The position numbers were made by a program, and so were the translations under genes. Of a stretch of 64,000 bases of DNA, positions 51,574 to 62,670 are shown piece by piece. Where the stretch lies: contig JAVHKY010000052.1 of the NCBI GenBank assembly GCA_035079385.1, positions 10,044,001 to 10,108,000 on the forward strand. The letters are read 5' to 3'. The number at the start of each line of letters is the position of its first letter. The stretch's first letter is position 1. The notes under the pieces were generated by a model. The model searched no databases. It saw nothing but the letters and a program-made list of their open reading frames with translations, and was not told the origin of the DNA. The DNA is from Aspidiotus rigidus. Lineage: Eukaryota; Arthropoda; Insecta; Hemiptera; Diaspididae.

Positions 51574-53571
51574 ATGACGCCTCACACTGCAACATTATTT
51601 CAGATGACAATGGATAAAGATGAGAATACTGGTGCCGTTTCGGATGCGGCAAACCGGCTCCCCACGCTGATGCGCTCAGGCGGCGAGGGGTCGGGGGGTA
51701 TTGTCCCCGAATCAAGATATGAGGCCATCACCACAGATGTGAATGGGCAGTCCCAGGATGTACCAAGGACGCCACAACCAACATCTTTGGAAGAAGAAGT
51801 AGAGGTTTTTGCAACTCCAAGCTACTTGCCAAAGCAAAAACCGGAGCACAGAAGGAAGAGGCTGCATGCCAATTCATTTACGTCTTCGACAAAAAGTGGG
51901 TCAGAGAGTGAAGAGGTAGAGGAGGGACTGTTCCTTGGAAAGATCCCGAATCTACCAAATGCCAAAATGAAGACGGCGATGAAAAAGTTGCAAACCCACT
52001 GCAAGAAGTTGATGCAGAGAGACCTTGCTCGCGAAGCTGAGATCCAGGCAGAGCGGAAGAAAGGGATCAAGATGAATAAGAAGGTTGAGGAGCTACAGAG
52101 TCTTGTGGATACCTGCCTCTCTGCAAAGGAGCAGCAGGATGGTAGCCAGCTCCTCAAGAAGATGGCATCACTAGAGGCAACAAATGAGAAGTTGGAGGAA
52201 CTTGTCAAGAAGCTCCTGGCATCCCAGAAGAAGATGGAGCAAGAAAGGGCCGCTAACCTCCAGTTGTTAAAGACGGTCCAATCCGAGAACGTTGCTCTCA
52301 AGGCAAACCTTAACGGCATGCGTAAGGAGCTGCAGAGGCTTGTGGCACTTCAACAGTGCGGACTGCCGTCACCTGGATCACCATATAGCAGTGGGCTACA
52401 GGAGACATCCAGGAAAGCCAAGCCGGCAGGGCTGCAGAAGCCACCAGCCCAGTCCGCAAAGCCACCCACCCAGTCCGCAAAGCCACCCGCCAAGTCAGCC
52501 AAGGCAACAAAGCCACCTGCCCAGGCAGCAAAGCCACTTGCTCAGCTGATGAAGCAACAGCAGCAGCTACCGCAGCGACAACAGCAGCTACAGCGGCGAC
52601 AACATCAGCAGCCGCAGCTACAACAGCAGCAATTGCAGCAACTGCAACAGCCACTACAGGCAGATTCAGGGACTGAGGCACCCTCCTGGAGCCAGGTAGT
52701 TTCCCGACGCACCCGGGGGAAAACCACTCAGCCGCCTACTGTAACTGAGGGCAGGCCTCCCAATGTGCCCCTTCAACAGAAGAAGATGCAACAGCAGCTC
52801 CGCCTCTTGAAGAAGAGGAACCCTCGCACAAGCGCAGTGGTGCTAAAGAGGAGGAGTGAAGAAGATGGCTCTCCAACATACACAGCCATTGTTCAAGAGG
52901 CAAGGTCCAAATTCTCAGTTGCGGCTCTTGGAGTCAAGGTGGTCTCTACCAGATTCACCAAGGCAGGGGAAATGGTTCTGGAGTACCAACATACTTCAGG
53001 AGAAGTGGATGCTTTCCCGGACCGGCTCAAGGAAGTCATTGGAGCAAAGGCTGAGGTCAGGACACCAATGAGGAAGACCAGCATATTGGTCCTCAACATT
53101 GATGCCTCCGTCACCAAGGAGGAAATTGTGGCAGCAGTTGGGAAGGAGAAGGAGGTGAAAGTTCTCAACCTCCAGAAGATGGGCCGGGGGTGCCAGATGG
53201 CACAGATCCAGGTGCCAATCCTAACTGCCCTACAACTGGTGCAGATGGGCAACATCCAGATTGGATGGAGCACCTGTAGGGTCCGTTCCCTCGAAAAGAA
53301 GGATGCAGCGCCTCCACGCTGCTTCAAATGCCTCCGAAGAGGCCACATTGCCGCAGCTTGCCAAGGGGTAGCTGTTGGCAATGGATGCTACAGATGCGGA
53401 GAAGAAGGGCATCTACTAAAGGACTACCACAATGACCCAAAGTGCCCATTGTGCATCCGAGAAGAGGGCCGCAATGCAGGGCACGTGGTCGGCAGCAAAG
53501 GTTGCATAGGTGCTGCCGAGCCTAGGACCCGAGGGCGACCAGGCAGCAGAAGAGGACCAATGGCCTCCTAA
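51574..53571 (+). CDS. R1-like ORF1 (gag-like nucleic-acid-binding protein)
   Basis: 665 codons. Residues ~120-260 form a charged heptad-rich coiled coil, ~280-370 are low-complexity (PPAQSAKPP, then poly-Q), and ~495-580 resemble the globular gag segment before the knuckles. CCHC knuckle 1 is CFKCLRRGHIAAAC (~582). Knuckle 2 starts CYRCGEEGHLLKD but the last ligand is Y instead of C. The third Cys-His set follows (CPLCIREEGRNAGH). ORF1 proteins coat the element RNA. Start could be 51574 or the ATG at 51604. The stop TAA overlaps the ORF2 ATG. Confidence 0.85.
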   Translation: MTPHTATLFQMTMDKDENTGAVSDAANRLPTLMRSGGEGSGGIVPESRYEAITTDVNGQSQDVPRTPQPTSLEEEVEVFATPSYLPKQKPEHRRKRLHANSFTSSTKSGSESEEVEEGLFLGKIPNLPNAKMKTAMKKLQTHCKKLMQRDLAREAEIQAERKKGIKMNKKVEELQSLVDTCLSAKEQQDGSQLLKKMASLEATNEKLEELVKKLLASQKKMEQERAANLQLLKTVQSENVALKANLNGMRKELQRLVALQQCGLPSPGSPYSSGLQETSRKAKPAGLQKPPAQSAKPPTQSAKPPAKSAKATKPPAQAAKPLAQLMKQQQQLPQRQQQLQRRQHQQPQLQQQQLQQLQQPLQADSGTEAPSWSQVVSRRTRGKTTQPPTVTEGRPPNVPLQQKKMQQQLRLLKKRNPRTSAVVLKRRSEEDGSPTYTAIVQEARSKFSVAALGVKVVSTRFTKAGEMVLEYQHTSGEVDAFPDRLKEVIGAKAEVRTPMRKTSILVLNIDASVTKEEIVAAVGKEKEVKVLNLQKMGRGCQMAQIQVPILTALQLVQMGNIQIGWSTCRVRSLEKKDAAPPRCFKCLRRGHIAAACQGVAVGNGCYRCGEEGHLLKDYHNDPKCPLCIREEGRNAGHVVGSKGCIGAAEPRTRGRPGSRRGPMAS

Positions 53572-54194
53572 TGGCAGGAACACTCAAGTTCCTGCAGGCC
53601 AACCTTCAACACTGCGAACTGGCCCAGGACCTTCTCTGGCAGTTTGTAGCTGAGGAGGGAACGCACATTGTAATTGCCAGTGAGTATTACAATGTTGCGA
53701 GAAGAAAAGGATGGTACATAGACCGTACTGGCTTAGCGGCCATTGGTGTTTGCCCAGAGTGTCCAATTGCTCCGGGAGAGGTTGAAAGAGGGGAGGGGTA
53801 TGTTGCTGTGAAGATGGCCGACATGGTTGTCTACAGTTGCTACTTCTCCCCGAATCGCCCCTTCCCGGAGTTTGAGGACTTCTTGAAGAAATTAGAAGAA
53901 AGCTTGTCCAGATGGCAAGGTGAAAAATTCATAGTGGCTGGCGATTTTAATGCCAAGTCAGAAGAGTGGCGATCAGGCCGTACGGACATCCGTGGGTATG
54001 CCTTGGGGGAGTGGATTGCTTACAATCGACTGGAAACAGTCAATGTCGGCAACACTCCTACCCGAGTGCATCAAGGATACGGGTCCATTATTGATATTAC
54101 CTTTGCCTCAGAGAGCCTAGCCCGAAAAATAGAAGGCTGGGCGGTACTGGACAAGGAGCTTTCTGGGAGCGACCACCGGTGTATCGCTTCTTGA
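53571..54194 (+). CDS. R1-like ORF2, APE-type endonuclease domain only (truncated)
   Basis: 207 codons. Endonuclease motifs are LKFLQANLQHC (N), VIASEYY (E), VAGDFNAKSEEW (GDFN), YGSIIDITF (D) and LSGSDHRCI (SDH). The domain would nick the target DNA to prime reverse transcription. The frame ends right after the SDH motif and no RT follows. The ATG at 53571 shares its A with the TAA of ORF1 (TAATG). Confidence 0.88.
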   Translation: MAGTLKFLQANLQHCELAQDLLWQFVAEEGTHIVIASEYYNVARRKGWYIDRTGLAAIGVCPECPIAPGEVERGEGYVAVKMADMVVYSCYFSPNRPFPEFEDFLKKLEESLSRWQGEKFIVAGDFNAKSEEWRSGRTDIRGYALGEWIAYNRLETVNVGNTPTRVHQGYGSIIDITFASESLARKIEGWAVLDKELSGSDHRCIAS

Positions 54195-54654
54195 AATCGA
54201 CGTATCTCCATTATCTCGAAAACAAACAACGCTAGGAAAAAACGGAAAGCACCATTGAATTCCTCATTGAAAATTAGATCATAATCATATTAAATTGAGT
54301 GAAAAAGTTGACATTTTTTTCACTCTTGTACAACCACTTCAAGTGTTAACTTTTTTGCTGCGTACTTCTGTGTGAATAACAAAAAGCCTTTTTTCCGCAA
54401 TCATTGTTTTGGAAGTACGTCAATTTAACTTTGTACGGCACAGATACAGTACATCCTTTGACTCAAAGAGTACATCACAATGCATATACGTGAGAAAAAT
54501 TGACAAAATTGACGTATAACATGTATTTGATTATGATAGTAGTGGGGCATGATTACAAAATCTTCAATGCTAACACACTTATAACAAATTGCTTGAAAGA
54601 CCTCGTCTCAGTGATCGTTATTATTGCATAACATTGTAGAATGTAGGACGGAGG
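54195..54654. other. No gene seen
   Basis: AT-rich DNA after the truncated LINE. Holds one copy of the AACTTTGTACGGCA dispersed motif (about 54427). Confidence 0.5.
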
Positions 54655-55025
54655 TATGGCCGCGTCTAGTTAGTAGTTACAGGCCGGTAGGCTGAAAAAA
54701 AACAACAACGCCAGGGGGCTGACGTTTACATGTACTCTTATAGGAAATACCAGAAAGATGTCAATTAATCGATTTTTTTCTCAAACATGGGTCATTTTAA
54801 AGAGAAAGTGGAGAGAACTCAAATTAAAGAACGAACGTTCTTTTTTTTGCGGGTACTTTCATTGAAATCTGTTCACTCGTAATCAAACGACAATCATTTG
54901 AAAATGAAAAGTCGTGATAGTGGACAAAGTGCGGTACGCCGCATGCAACACAAATCGTCTATGTGAGGAGGCTGATTGCAGCGTTGATAGATTTAGTCTA
55001 CCGGCCTGTAACTAGAGATGGCCAT
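54655..55025. mobile_element. TIR element (GGCCGTCTCTAGTTACAGG family)
   Basis: Ends tatggccgcgtctagt...ttacaggccggtag and the inverse ctaccggcctgtaactagag...atggcca. About 370 bp, no coding capacity. Confidence 0.82.
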
Positions 55026-55504
55026 GGCAGAGGACTGGTATTTGGCGTGAGCCACAGTGTAAACAGAGCTCGAGATACAAGCATCATCCAAATTTGTAGT
55101 TTAAGGTTTGCTTAATGTGGTTAACCAAGCAGTGAATCTGAAACACTCAACAATTTGTGTAGTGTACAGCTGTTTGCAGAGCTTGACGCGCACTCAACTC
55201 GTTAGGCGAACCTTAACTGCAAATTTGGATGATGCCCTATTTGTCAACGTTATTATAGTAGCGAAGACAACCTCTGTTTACTCTGTGGTTTGAGCATATT
55301 GTAGTTGCGCCGGTGATGACAATTTCTGCAAAGTAATTTTTATGGGAAATGAAAAATTTCTCTGATTTAATTGAAAGTCAAGTCATTTTATAGGAATCTT
55401 TACGCTCTATTAATTTGGTTCTCTGTAATTTTTCTTCAAAATCGCTCTCTTTTGAGTTATTTGAAGGAAATTTGAAAATCCCCGCATAGGTACGGGATAT
55501 GGAT
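55026..55504. other. No gene seen
   Basis: Includes a short frame (55108-55293) and a palindromic stretch (ggtttgcttaatgtgg / gttaggcgaacctta), no family match. Confidence 0.45.
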
Positions 55505-56245
55505 ATTACCTCGCAACTGTGTGTGCAACGCAATATCCCGTTTCCCGTGTTCTTTCAAATGTCATTGCGGACTCCCGCAAACGACCAAATGACTAACTTT
55601 CGTGCGTCGCGTCGCTCGGCCGCTTGGCTCCCGAGTTTATTTTATGTTACCATGATAGAGTAACGCCTTGGCTTAGTGAGTAAGAGTGATGCCGCGAGAC
55701 TTGGAAAAATTTTTATACTTCTTGGACTTGTAGAATTTTTCATTTTCGATTGACTTATAAACATTTTCAACTGTTGGACTTGGAATTATTTTCCAATTGT
55801 TGGACTTTGAAATATTTTCATACTTCTTGGACTTGGAAATAGTTTCAACTGTAGGACTTGGAATTATTTTCCAATTGTTCCGAGAATTGAAATTGAACAA
55901 TTTTACACGTCCAATAAGTATGAAAATCAAAGTTCTACGATTTGAAAATAATTCCATGTCCCACAATTTGAAAATAATTCCTAGTCCAACAATTGAAAAT
56001 ATTTCCAAGTCCCAGAATTGAAAATGAAAAACTTCACGAGTCCAAGAAGTACAAAAATATTTCAAAGTCCCGCGGCATCACTCCTACTTGCCTCTTACTC
56101 CGAGTATGGCAGTAAACCGACGCGTTACCCATCCCTGTTACGTAAAAATAAACTCGCAAGTCGGTCGTTCGGTCGTTTGCGGGAGTCCGCAATGACATTT
56201 GAAAGAACACGGGAAACGGGTTATCGCGTTTGCAACATACTCCGC
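55505..56245. mobile_element. Composite foldback element with GGACTTGGAA-type tandem motifs
   Basis: Outer arms (cgtttcccgtgttctttcaa / ttgaaagaacacgggaaacg and gcggactcccgcaaacgacc with its inverse) are about 110 bp. The inner part (55680-56090) is a set of tandem variants of ttggacttggaaatattttc that invert in the middle, so the arms pair again. Related inner structure is at 57870-58160. Confidence 0.82.
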
Positions 56246-56329
56246 TTATTAATTTTTGTGAATTTCCCTAGAACCACGGAAGAGGTAGTGACACTAGAGC
56301 ACTAGAACGATATAAGCATTGACTATATA

Positions 56330-56856
56330 TTACTTCGTAACCCAGACGTACAGTCCTATTCGCATGAGGACACAAAGTGGGCGCCCTCTATGAAAACTGT
56401 GGTGGCCATTTTTGGAAGCTGCCTGAAAAGGGGATGTGACAGAAAATTGTTGAAATCTTAATTTTTTCTTCTTTTAGGTTATTCTATGAATGAAAATAAT
56501 AAAAAAATGCTCTTACTACTTTTTTGTATTTTTCAATATTGACAAAGATACAGTCCGTTTTAGTTTTATACAGGTTAATGGCAATTTTTGCCGAATCCCC
56601 TTTTCGGGCACGACTCTAGCGCACCTACAGTTGTGTCCTCATGCGAATTGTTATGAACGGTGTCGTTTTGCTGGAAACGAAAACGTGAGTGCGCTGCGTG
56701 TTGACCGGTAGAGTAAAAGAGAAAAAGCATCGCTGAACATCGGTCCCTCTCTGTTACACCCACATCTTAACATCTGGCGCGATCTGTTATTCGTTTCCAA
56801 CGTAATCCAAGAAATCGACACCGTTTATAACAATAGGACTGTACGTCGAAGTTAAG
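56330..56856. mobile_element. TIR element (GGACTGTACGTC family)
   Basis: Left end acttcgtaacccagacgtac-agtcctatt and right end aataggactgtacgtc-gaagttaag are inverted. Other ends of the family are at 21800-21895 and 28920-29065. Confidence 0.78.
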
Positions 56857-57302
56857 ACATACGCCATTTTCTATCGTTCAAAAAACCTTCCAAGGTACAA
56901 CGCGTCACGCGTAAAGCTTCGTCCACACGAGAGTTTTTATGTGGAGAATGTGCGTGAGAATATGAAGTGGGCGGAGCTTCAACCGAACGAAAACCGAACG
57001 TTGGGAGAAAATATGAAAAGAATGAGAAGTCGAGCATGTTTGACTTTTCGAGAGAATGTACGGGAGAATAGCCACTGTTTGTATTTTTTTTTTATCATTT
57101 TTATCACATTTCTTGGTGACACGCGATGTACCTTGGATAGTTTATGCACGATAGAAAATGGCATATGTCTTCATTCGTATCGTTCTGGTGCTTCAGTCGA
57201 GGCGCTATATAATGTAGGTATAATGGACCGCCATCTTGATTGCAGAAAATGTAAACAAAAGAATGAGCCAATGTTGAATTTAAATAAATTTGTAATTTTC
57301 AA

Positions 57303-57640
57303 TGAAGGATAACTCGAGATCGGCTAGATAGATATTTTTGTTATTACCTTAGTTCGAAAGGAAATTTTATGGACAATAATTCATCTCCTCTTCGATTTTT
57401 CGCTAGAAGCATTTTTTCCGGAGTTATCGATTAATAATTGAAACACGTTTTTTCGGCTGTTCTGCGTAACAAGTGTAGTCGTAATTAGCCGCTACATACG
57501 ACTGACACTTGTTACGCAGAACGGCCGAAAAAACGTGTTTCAATTATTAATTGATAACTCCGGATAAAATGCTTCTAGCGAAAAATCGAAGAGGAGATGA
57601 TTTATTGTCCATAGAATTTCCTTTCCAACGAACAGATGGT
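57303..57640. mobile_element. Foldback element (TCGATTTTTCGCTAGAAGC family), copy 2
   Basis: Near-perfect arms of ~145 bp around 57490: cttcgatttttcgctagaag, gttatcgattaataattgaa and ttttttcggc.gttctgcg are all mirrored. Much better preserved than the 49.4-kb copy. Confidence 0.92.
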
Positions 57641-57736
57641 CGCTGCAAAGCTAGCGGAAGCGGAAGTACGTACAAATAACTTCAAGACTGCGGACATGAT
57701 TTTTGCATTGTCCCTACCTCTTCATCTTATACCGTG
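57641..57736. mobile_element. Right-end fragment of the 8-bp-TSD (hAT-like) MITE
   Basis: Shares tcgctgcaaa.ctagcggaag, acttcaa.actgcggaca and acctcttcatcttataccgtg with 28135-28234. Abuts the foldback element, which probably cut it. Confidence 0.85.
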
Positions 57737-57819
57737 CCTAAAACAAGCCTACTCATTTCCAAGTCCAACGTTTGTTTACATTCATTCTCTGGGATTCTGC
57801 TGGCCTCTGTGAAATCGCG

Positions 57820-58205
57820 TCCAAGCCGCGAAATTTGAAATCTAATATGATTTGTAAAAAGACTTCAACCTCCGAGTCCGTCACTGCAATACTCGGAGTA
57901 AGAACGGTGCCGCAGGACTTCAAAACATTTTTGTACTTCTTGGACTTGTAAAATTTTTCATTTTCAATTCTTGGACTTTGTAATATTTTCAACTGTGGGA
58001 GACAATCAAAAATGAAAAATTCTACAAGTCCAACATTTGAAAATATTTCCAAGTCCAAGAATTGAAGATGAAAAATTTTAGTCCAAGAAGTACGAAAATA
58101 TTTTGAAGTCCCGCGGCATCACTCTCACTCCGAGTATTGCATTGACGGACTCGGAGGACGAACTCTTTTTAGGAATCACATTCGATTTCAAATCTCGCGT
58201 AGGAG
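57820..58205. mobile_element. Foldback element with GGACTTG tandem motifs, copy 2
   Basis: Arms cctccgagtccgtcactgca-atactcgga and the inverse tccgagtattgcattgacgg-actcggagg. The interior resembles 55680-56090. Confidence 0.85.
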
Positions 58206-58782
58206 CCAGATAGGAGCACCCAGCGAGAGAGACAAATAAAACATCACAGAGTAAACATGAAATAGACTGAATTGTCTTGACGTCACAAACTCCACATAGC
58301 TTACCCTACAACAACGCTGCATGCTGTTATTTTCAAGATTTACCCTATTTTACCGCTGTGGTTTGTAAACAACAAGCACCCTGTACCAGGCTGGAAGAAG
58401 TTCATGCCCTGCGGGCTGCGGCGCTGTTCTGTACAAAGTAGAACTGACGCGACTTGATGTCTTTGATGTACATTGAAACTGACGATCAGGCAAATTGTAT
58501 CTTTTGGACAATAAAGGAAGACTATTTCTCTCTGATTGTTATTGAATAAGAATAAGTAAAACAAACTTCAGCTTATTTCCCAAAATTATGTAGCTTCGGC
58601 TTCAGACGTTCAGCTTTCAGCTAACTAACTTATCAACTCTGCTTGATAATAATACACTACGGGATTAAGGAACGATATTGAGGTATGCAGTTCACGAGAA
58701 TAATAATCGCACGCAAAATGTGAAAGAGAACTCGTTCACATTCGAACGCAAAAACAACTTTTCTCGTTTTCTCGTTGCGGTA
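58206..58782. other. No gene seen
   Basis: No recognisable frame or repeat. Confidence 0.5.
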
Positions 58783-59893
58783 AAACATGGCCGTCTCTAG
58801 TTACAGGCCGGAATATTCGAAACATGACAACGTTCCACGGGGCTAACATTTGTACAGTCTCTTATGGGAGAACATCAAAAAATACTATTTGACACACGTA
58901 CGGTGAAGTTTTTGAGAAAAATGAAGAGAACGTGAGTTGAAGAACAAACGATTCTCGATTTTTTGAGCTAGGTCTCGTTCAGATTGATCAACTACGAAGC
59001 GAGTTATTCACGTTTAAAAAAAAAAAGTCAGACAGAGGGCGAAGCGCGGTACATGTACTGCACTTCGCCCTCTGTCCGACTTTTTTTTTTAAAAAGTGAA
59101 TAACTCGCTTCGTAGTTGATCAATCTTAACGAGACCTAGCTCAAAAAATCGAGAATTGTTTACTCTTTCGATATAATCATAAACTTTTTCCCTTCGGAAT
59201 TGAATACTATGCGCAAATCAACAATTAACGTGGTTTTCGAAGATTTTCCCATAAGAGCGTGTATAAAACTCGGCCCCCTATTTTTCGTCACCGCGACGTT
59301 GCCAGCTTTAATATTCCGGCCTGTAACTAGAGACGGCCATGGGTAAAACCATGCCGGAACATTAAAGCTTGCAACGTCGCGGTGACGAAAAATACGGGGC
59401 CGAGTTTTATACACGCTCTTATGCTAAATTTTGGAAAAACATGTTAATCGTTGATTTGCGAATAGTATTCAATTCCGAAGGGAAAAAGTTTATAAATACA
59501 TCGAAAGAGTAAACGATTCTCGATTTTTTGAGCTAGATCTCGTTAAAATTGATCAACTACAAAGCAAGTTATTCAAGTTTAAAAAAAAATAAGTTTGACA
59601 GAGGGCAAAGTGCAGTACATGTACCGCGCTTCGCCCTCTGTCTGACTTTTTTTTTTTTTTTTTTAACGTAAATAACTCGCTTCCTAGTTGATCAATCCTA
59701 ACGAGACCCAGCTCAAAAAATCGAGAATCGTTGGCTCTTCAAATCACATTCTCTTCACTTTTTTCAAAAATTTCACCGTATTTGTGTCAAATAGTATTTT
59801 TGATGTTCTCCCATAAGAGACTGTACAAATATCGGCCCCGTCCAATGTTGTCGAGTTTCGAATATTCCGGCCTGTAACTAGAGACGGCCATGA
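58783..59893. mobile_element. 1.1-kb compound palindrome of GGCCGTCTCTAGTTACAGG-family DNA
   Basis: Outer arms 58783-58935 and 59740-59893 pair. Within them two separate hairpins (58941-59159 and 59513-59730) are each self-complementary and also inverted copies of one another. The centre (59160-59510) is again a palindrome around about 59340. The motif ggccgtctctagttacagg or its inverse occurs at 58789, 59320 and 59868. Confidence 0.88.
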
Positions 59894-60620
59894 TAAAACA
59901 ATCGAGTACATCCTTCAAGTATAACGCATGAAATTATGGAAATGTGTTATGATGCAATCTACTTTGCCAAATATGAACCCATCACAAACTGACACTGATC
60001 GCATACGCGAGTATGAAAAAATATGATAGGAAAATAGTATGTATTCCAGGAAACAATAACGATCAATAAGCGCGAGATTGAAACAGATATACCTACTGTA
60101 ATATCTTAGTTCTATATTGATTTCATGTTCAAGTATTAAGATACTACCCTATACAATCAGTTATTCTTTTTTCTCCAATACTCTACTTTTATTATTCATA
60201 TTTCCCGACCGATTGCAACAATGTCAATTGATCTCATCACTTGAATTCTATTCCCTAATAGGTAATCAAACGAATACCTCTCTTTTAAATCGGCTATCGT
60301 TCAGGTGGTATATTTCAGGATAACGTAATTCTTCGTGAGCTAACGATAGTGAAGGAATTCTATTCTGCATCAGTTTCTCATTATTAGGTACTCATTTCTC
60401 CTTTACACGTTCCTCGCTTTCTAACGACTCAACCAATAATGTGTATTTAATATACTCAATAGGTACGTAATCTTCTTACTCGGAAATTCAAATCAGAAAT
60501 AACTAATAAGTGCTACGTATAAAATACAAAGTACGCACGTAAAATTAAATTATGCGTTATCGTCTATCATAATTATTCGAAAATTTGATAATGATCCAGC
60601 TGCTGAAACACGTCAGCACA
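59894..60620. other. No gene seen
   Basis: AT-rich; frames below 70 codons. Confidence 0.5.
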
Positions 60621-60624
60621 GCAG

Positions 60625-60800
60625 CCTATATATAGCTCGAGACTCGAAATTCTTCTAAGTCCCCCTCCTATCATATATAGCTCGAGACTTGAAATTCTTC
60701 CAAGTCCCCCTCCTATCATATATGTATAGCTCGAGACTTGAAATTCTTCCAAGTCCCCCTCCTATCATATATAGCTCGAGACTCGAAATTCTTCCAAGTC
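60625..60800. repeat. 45-bp satellite, about four units
   Basis: TATAGCTCGAGACT.GAAATTCTTC recurs every 45-51 bp. Same satellite as 47235-47960, here without the element ends. Confidence 0.92.
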
Positions 60801-61010
60801 CCGCAACCTAACCTAACCTGCGGACGCGGACGTTTTCTGAGGATGTAATCTCCTAACAAAATGGATAGCGGGTTCCCCGCTAAAAAAAGCCACCGGCTGC
60901 CGGCTGGACCAGCTGGTGGCTGGCAAGAGCGATGGGCAGTGAGAGGCGTTGAGCATCGATGACCGCTGACCGGTGGGCCAATGGTAGCATAAGCATTTAA
61001 AATATGAATT
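60801..61010. other. GC-rich patch next to the satellite
   Basis: Begins with acctaacctaacctgcggac and contains the hairpin agccaccggctgcc...ccagctggtggct. Frames across it (60716-61183 minus) are not recognisable. Confidence 0.4.
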
Positions 61011-61376
61011 TGACTGATTGGAATGTGACTTTGTAAGTACCAATTAAATAAATATTTAAAAACCGAAGAGAGGAAACGGGAAATAGTTATTTGTGCTACA
61101 AGGGTTGCAAATGACTGAAACAAGTTATTTCTCGATAAGATTAATGTTAGCGACCCGAGCAAAGCAAGGGTTGATAGTGTCATACAAATGAATAATAGCC
61201 GTTTCTAATCGTGTTGCATATGAGATTTCTCTTCATTTACAATCAGAAGATAGAAGACAATTAGACGAGTGCATTTTTGGAGGTCACAAGATAGATGATA
61301 GCTTGTCAATATACCTACCCTAGGTGCGAAATGAAAACAAAAAAAAACTCCCCAGCAGCAAAATGAATAGCCTATA

Positions 61377-62273
61377 TGAGGAGTTATCTGTCAAAAGGAC
61401 ACCCGTCAAAGGGGTGCCCTTTTTGCGGATATCCATATTTTTGAATTCTCTGAACCATTTCCTATCAATAGACAAAATTTTAAAAAAGTGAAAAATTACA
61501 TGTACGCTTATGGTCACTCTACCCCATCTCCATAAAAAGGGCACCCGAGGTACACATCTCGATGGAATTGTCCTAGATTCATTTGTTGATCAATTTGGAA
61601 AATAATTAGTGATCGGTAAAGATGAAAACACGCAATAGTATATTACGTATCAGTGGCGGAAAGGAATTGGTTCCCTTCCAACACTGATATGTACAATGTT
61701 TTAATGCAAGATGGGAGGAAAGGTTCTATGCACTTTGCATTGGCAGCACTGTCACGCTAGCACGAGATTCAACGACTGTAGTCGCGCGCATAATAATGAC
61801 TATAATCAAATTACAGGCACTAGGATGTAAGGCTGCAGCGGTCGAGTGGTTAGAGTATGAGTAGTGGCTTCACGCGCAGATGACTCGAGTTCAAATCCCA
61901 GCAACGACGGATCAAACGACACAAAGTCAGATTGACGCACATAGGAGAGGGAATGGCAGATACTGGTAGAAGTGGGGGACATACACGGCACTGAGCTGGA
62001 AAGTACTTTCCACACCACCATCCAGGTGCGGAAAGTACTTTCCAGCACAGCAACGAATTTTTTTTTTTATCAAGCAGAAAAGACGCGCTTTCCACTACAA
62101 AAACCTCCGCAGAAACACAGCCTTTCCGACCATCTTGCATTAAAACATTTTTTGTCATTATAGATTTTTTGATAAAATGAATGTGGAATGAGTAATCTGA
62201 ACATGAAACTTCAAAGACGTATTTTGAAAATCAACTATTGCTCACGGGTGCCCTTTTGACAGATAACTCCTTA
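61377..62273. mobile_element. ~0.9-kb TIR element (GAGGAGTTATCTGTCAAAAGG ends)
   Basis: The left end gaggagttatctgtcaaaag-gacaccc and right end gggtgcccttttgacagata-actcctt are inverted. No transposase. It carries a tRNA-like SINE head and other passenger DNA, so it has probably been enlarged by insertions. Confidence 0.82.
61831..61905 (+). ncRNA. tRNA-derived SINE head (Leu/Ser-like A and B boxes)
   Basis: A box GGTCGAGTGGTTAGAGT (about 61840) and B box GAGTTCAAATCCC (61888-61900) are spaced about 48 bp, as in long-variable-arm tRNAs. The acceptor stem does not pair, so it is not a functional tRNA. The SINE body probably runs to the T-run at about 62060. Confidence 0.7.
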
Positions 62274-62670
62274 TGTAAACGCACAGTCGCGTCACGTTTG
62301 ATATGACTTATTTTTTATCACTATTACTTAAGAGGACGCTATAAGGCACTTTTTCATGATACATGAAGAAAAAAACAAGTAGAAAATTCGGTATGCCGTC
62401 AGAAATTGTTCATCAATCATTGTTAAGAGGAATAAATTTGTCTAAATGATCAAAATTACTTTTTGAATCTACATTCGTATGAACTTGAATTTGTTACAGT
62501 TATTTACCAGGAATGCATAACGCATACCTACTTTGATAGAGTTATAAATAACATAACGCTATTTTCGTTGTGTTAACGTTATTTAACCGTTGTGACGTGA
62601 CCAACCTAACAGGGTGATAAGCCGATCAACGTACACCTGCACCTGACATAAACTCGAAAAGCAGAGTGAG

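Larger units (their letters stand above)
50514..54194 (+). mobile_element. R1-like non-LTR retrotransposon, 3'-truncated
   Basis: A GC-rich 5' leader (50514-51573), ORF1 (gag-like, zinc knuckles) and the APE endonuclease part of ORF2. Homology ends near 54190, so RT and the 3' UTR are missing. This is the reverse of normal 5' truncation and points to a later deletion or rearrangement. The composition is far more GC-rich than its surroundings. Confidence 0.85.

Noticed and set aside
60801..60822. Telomere-like CCTAACCTAACC next to a satellite
   Set aside because: Only two to three units of the insect TTAGG complement. Too short to claim an interstitial telomere, and this motif is common in insect DNA.
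61831..61905. Functional tRNA gene
   Set aside because: Both promoter boxes are present but the acceptor and T stems do not pair, so I call it a SINE head instead.
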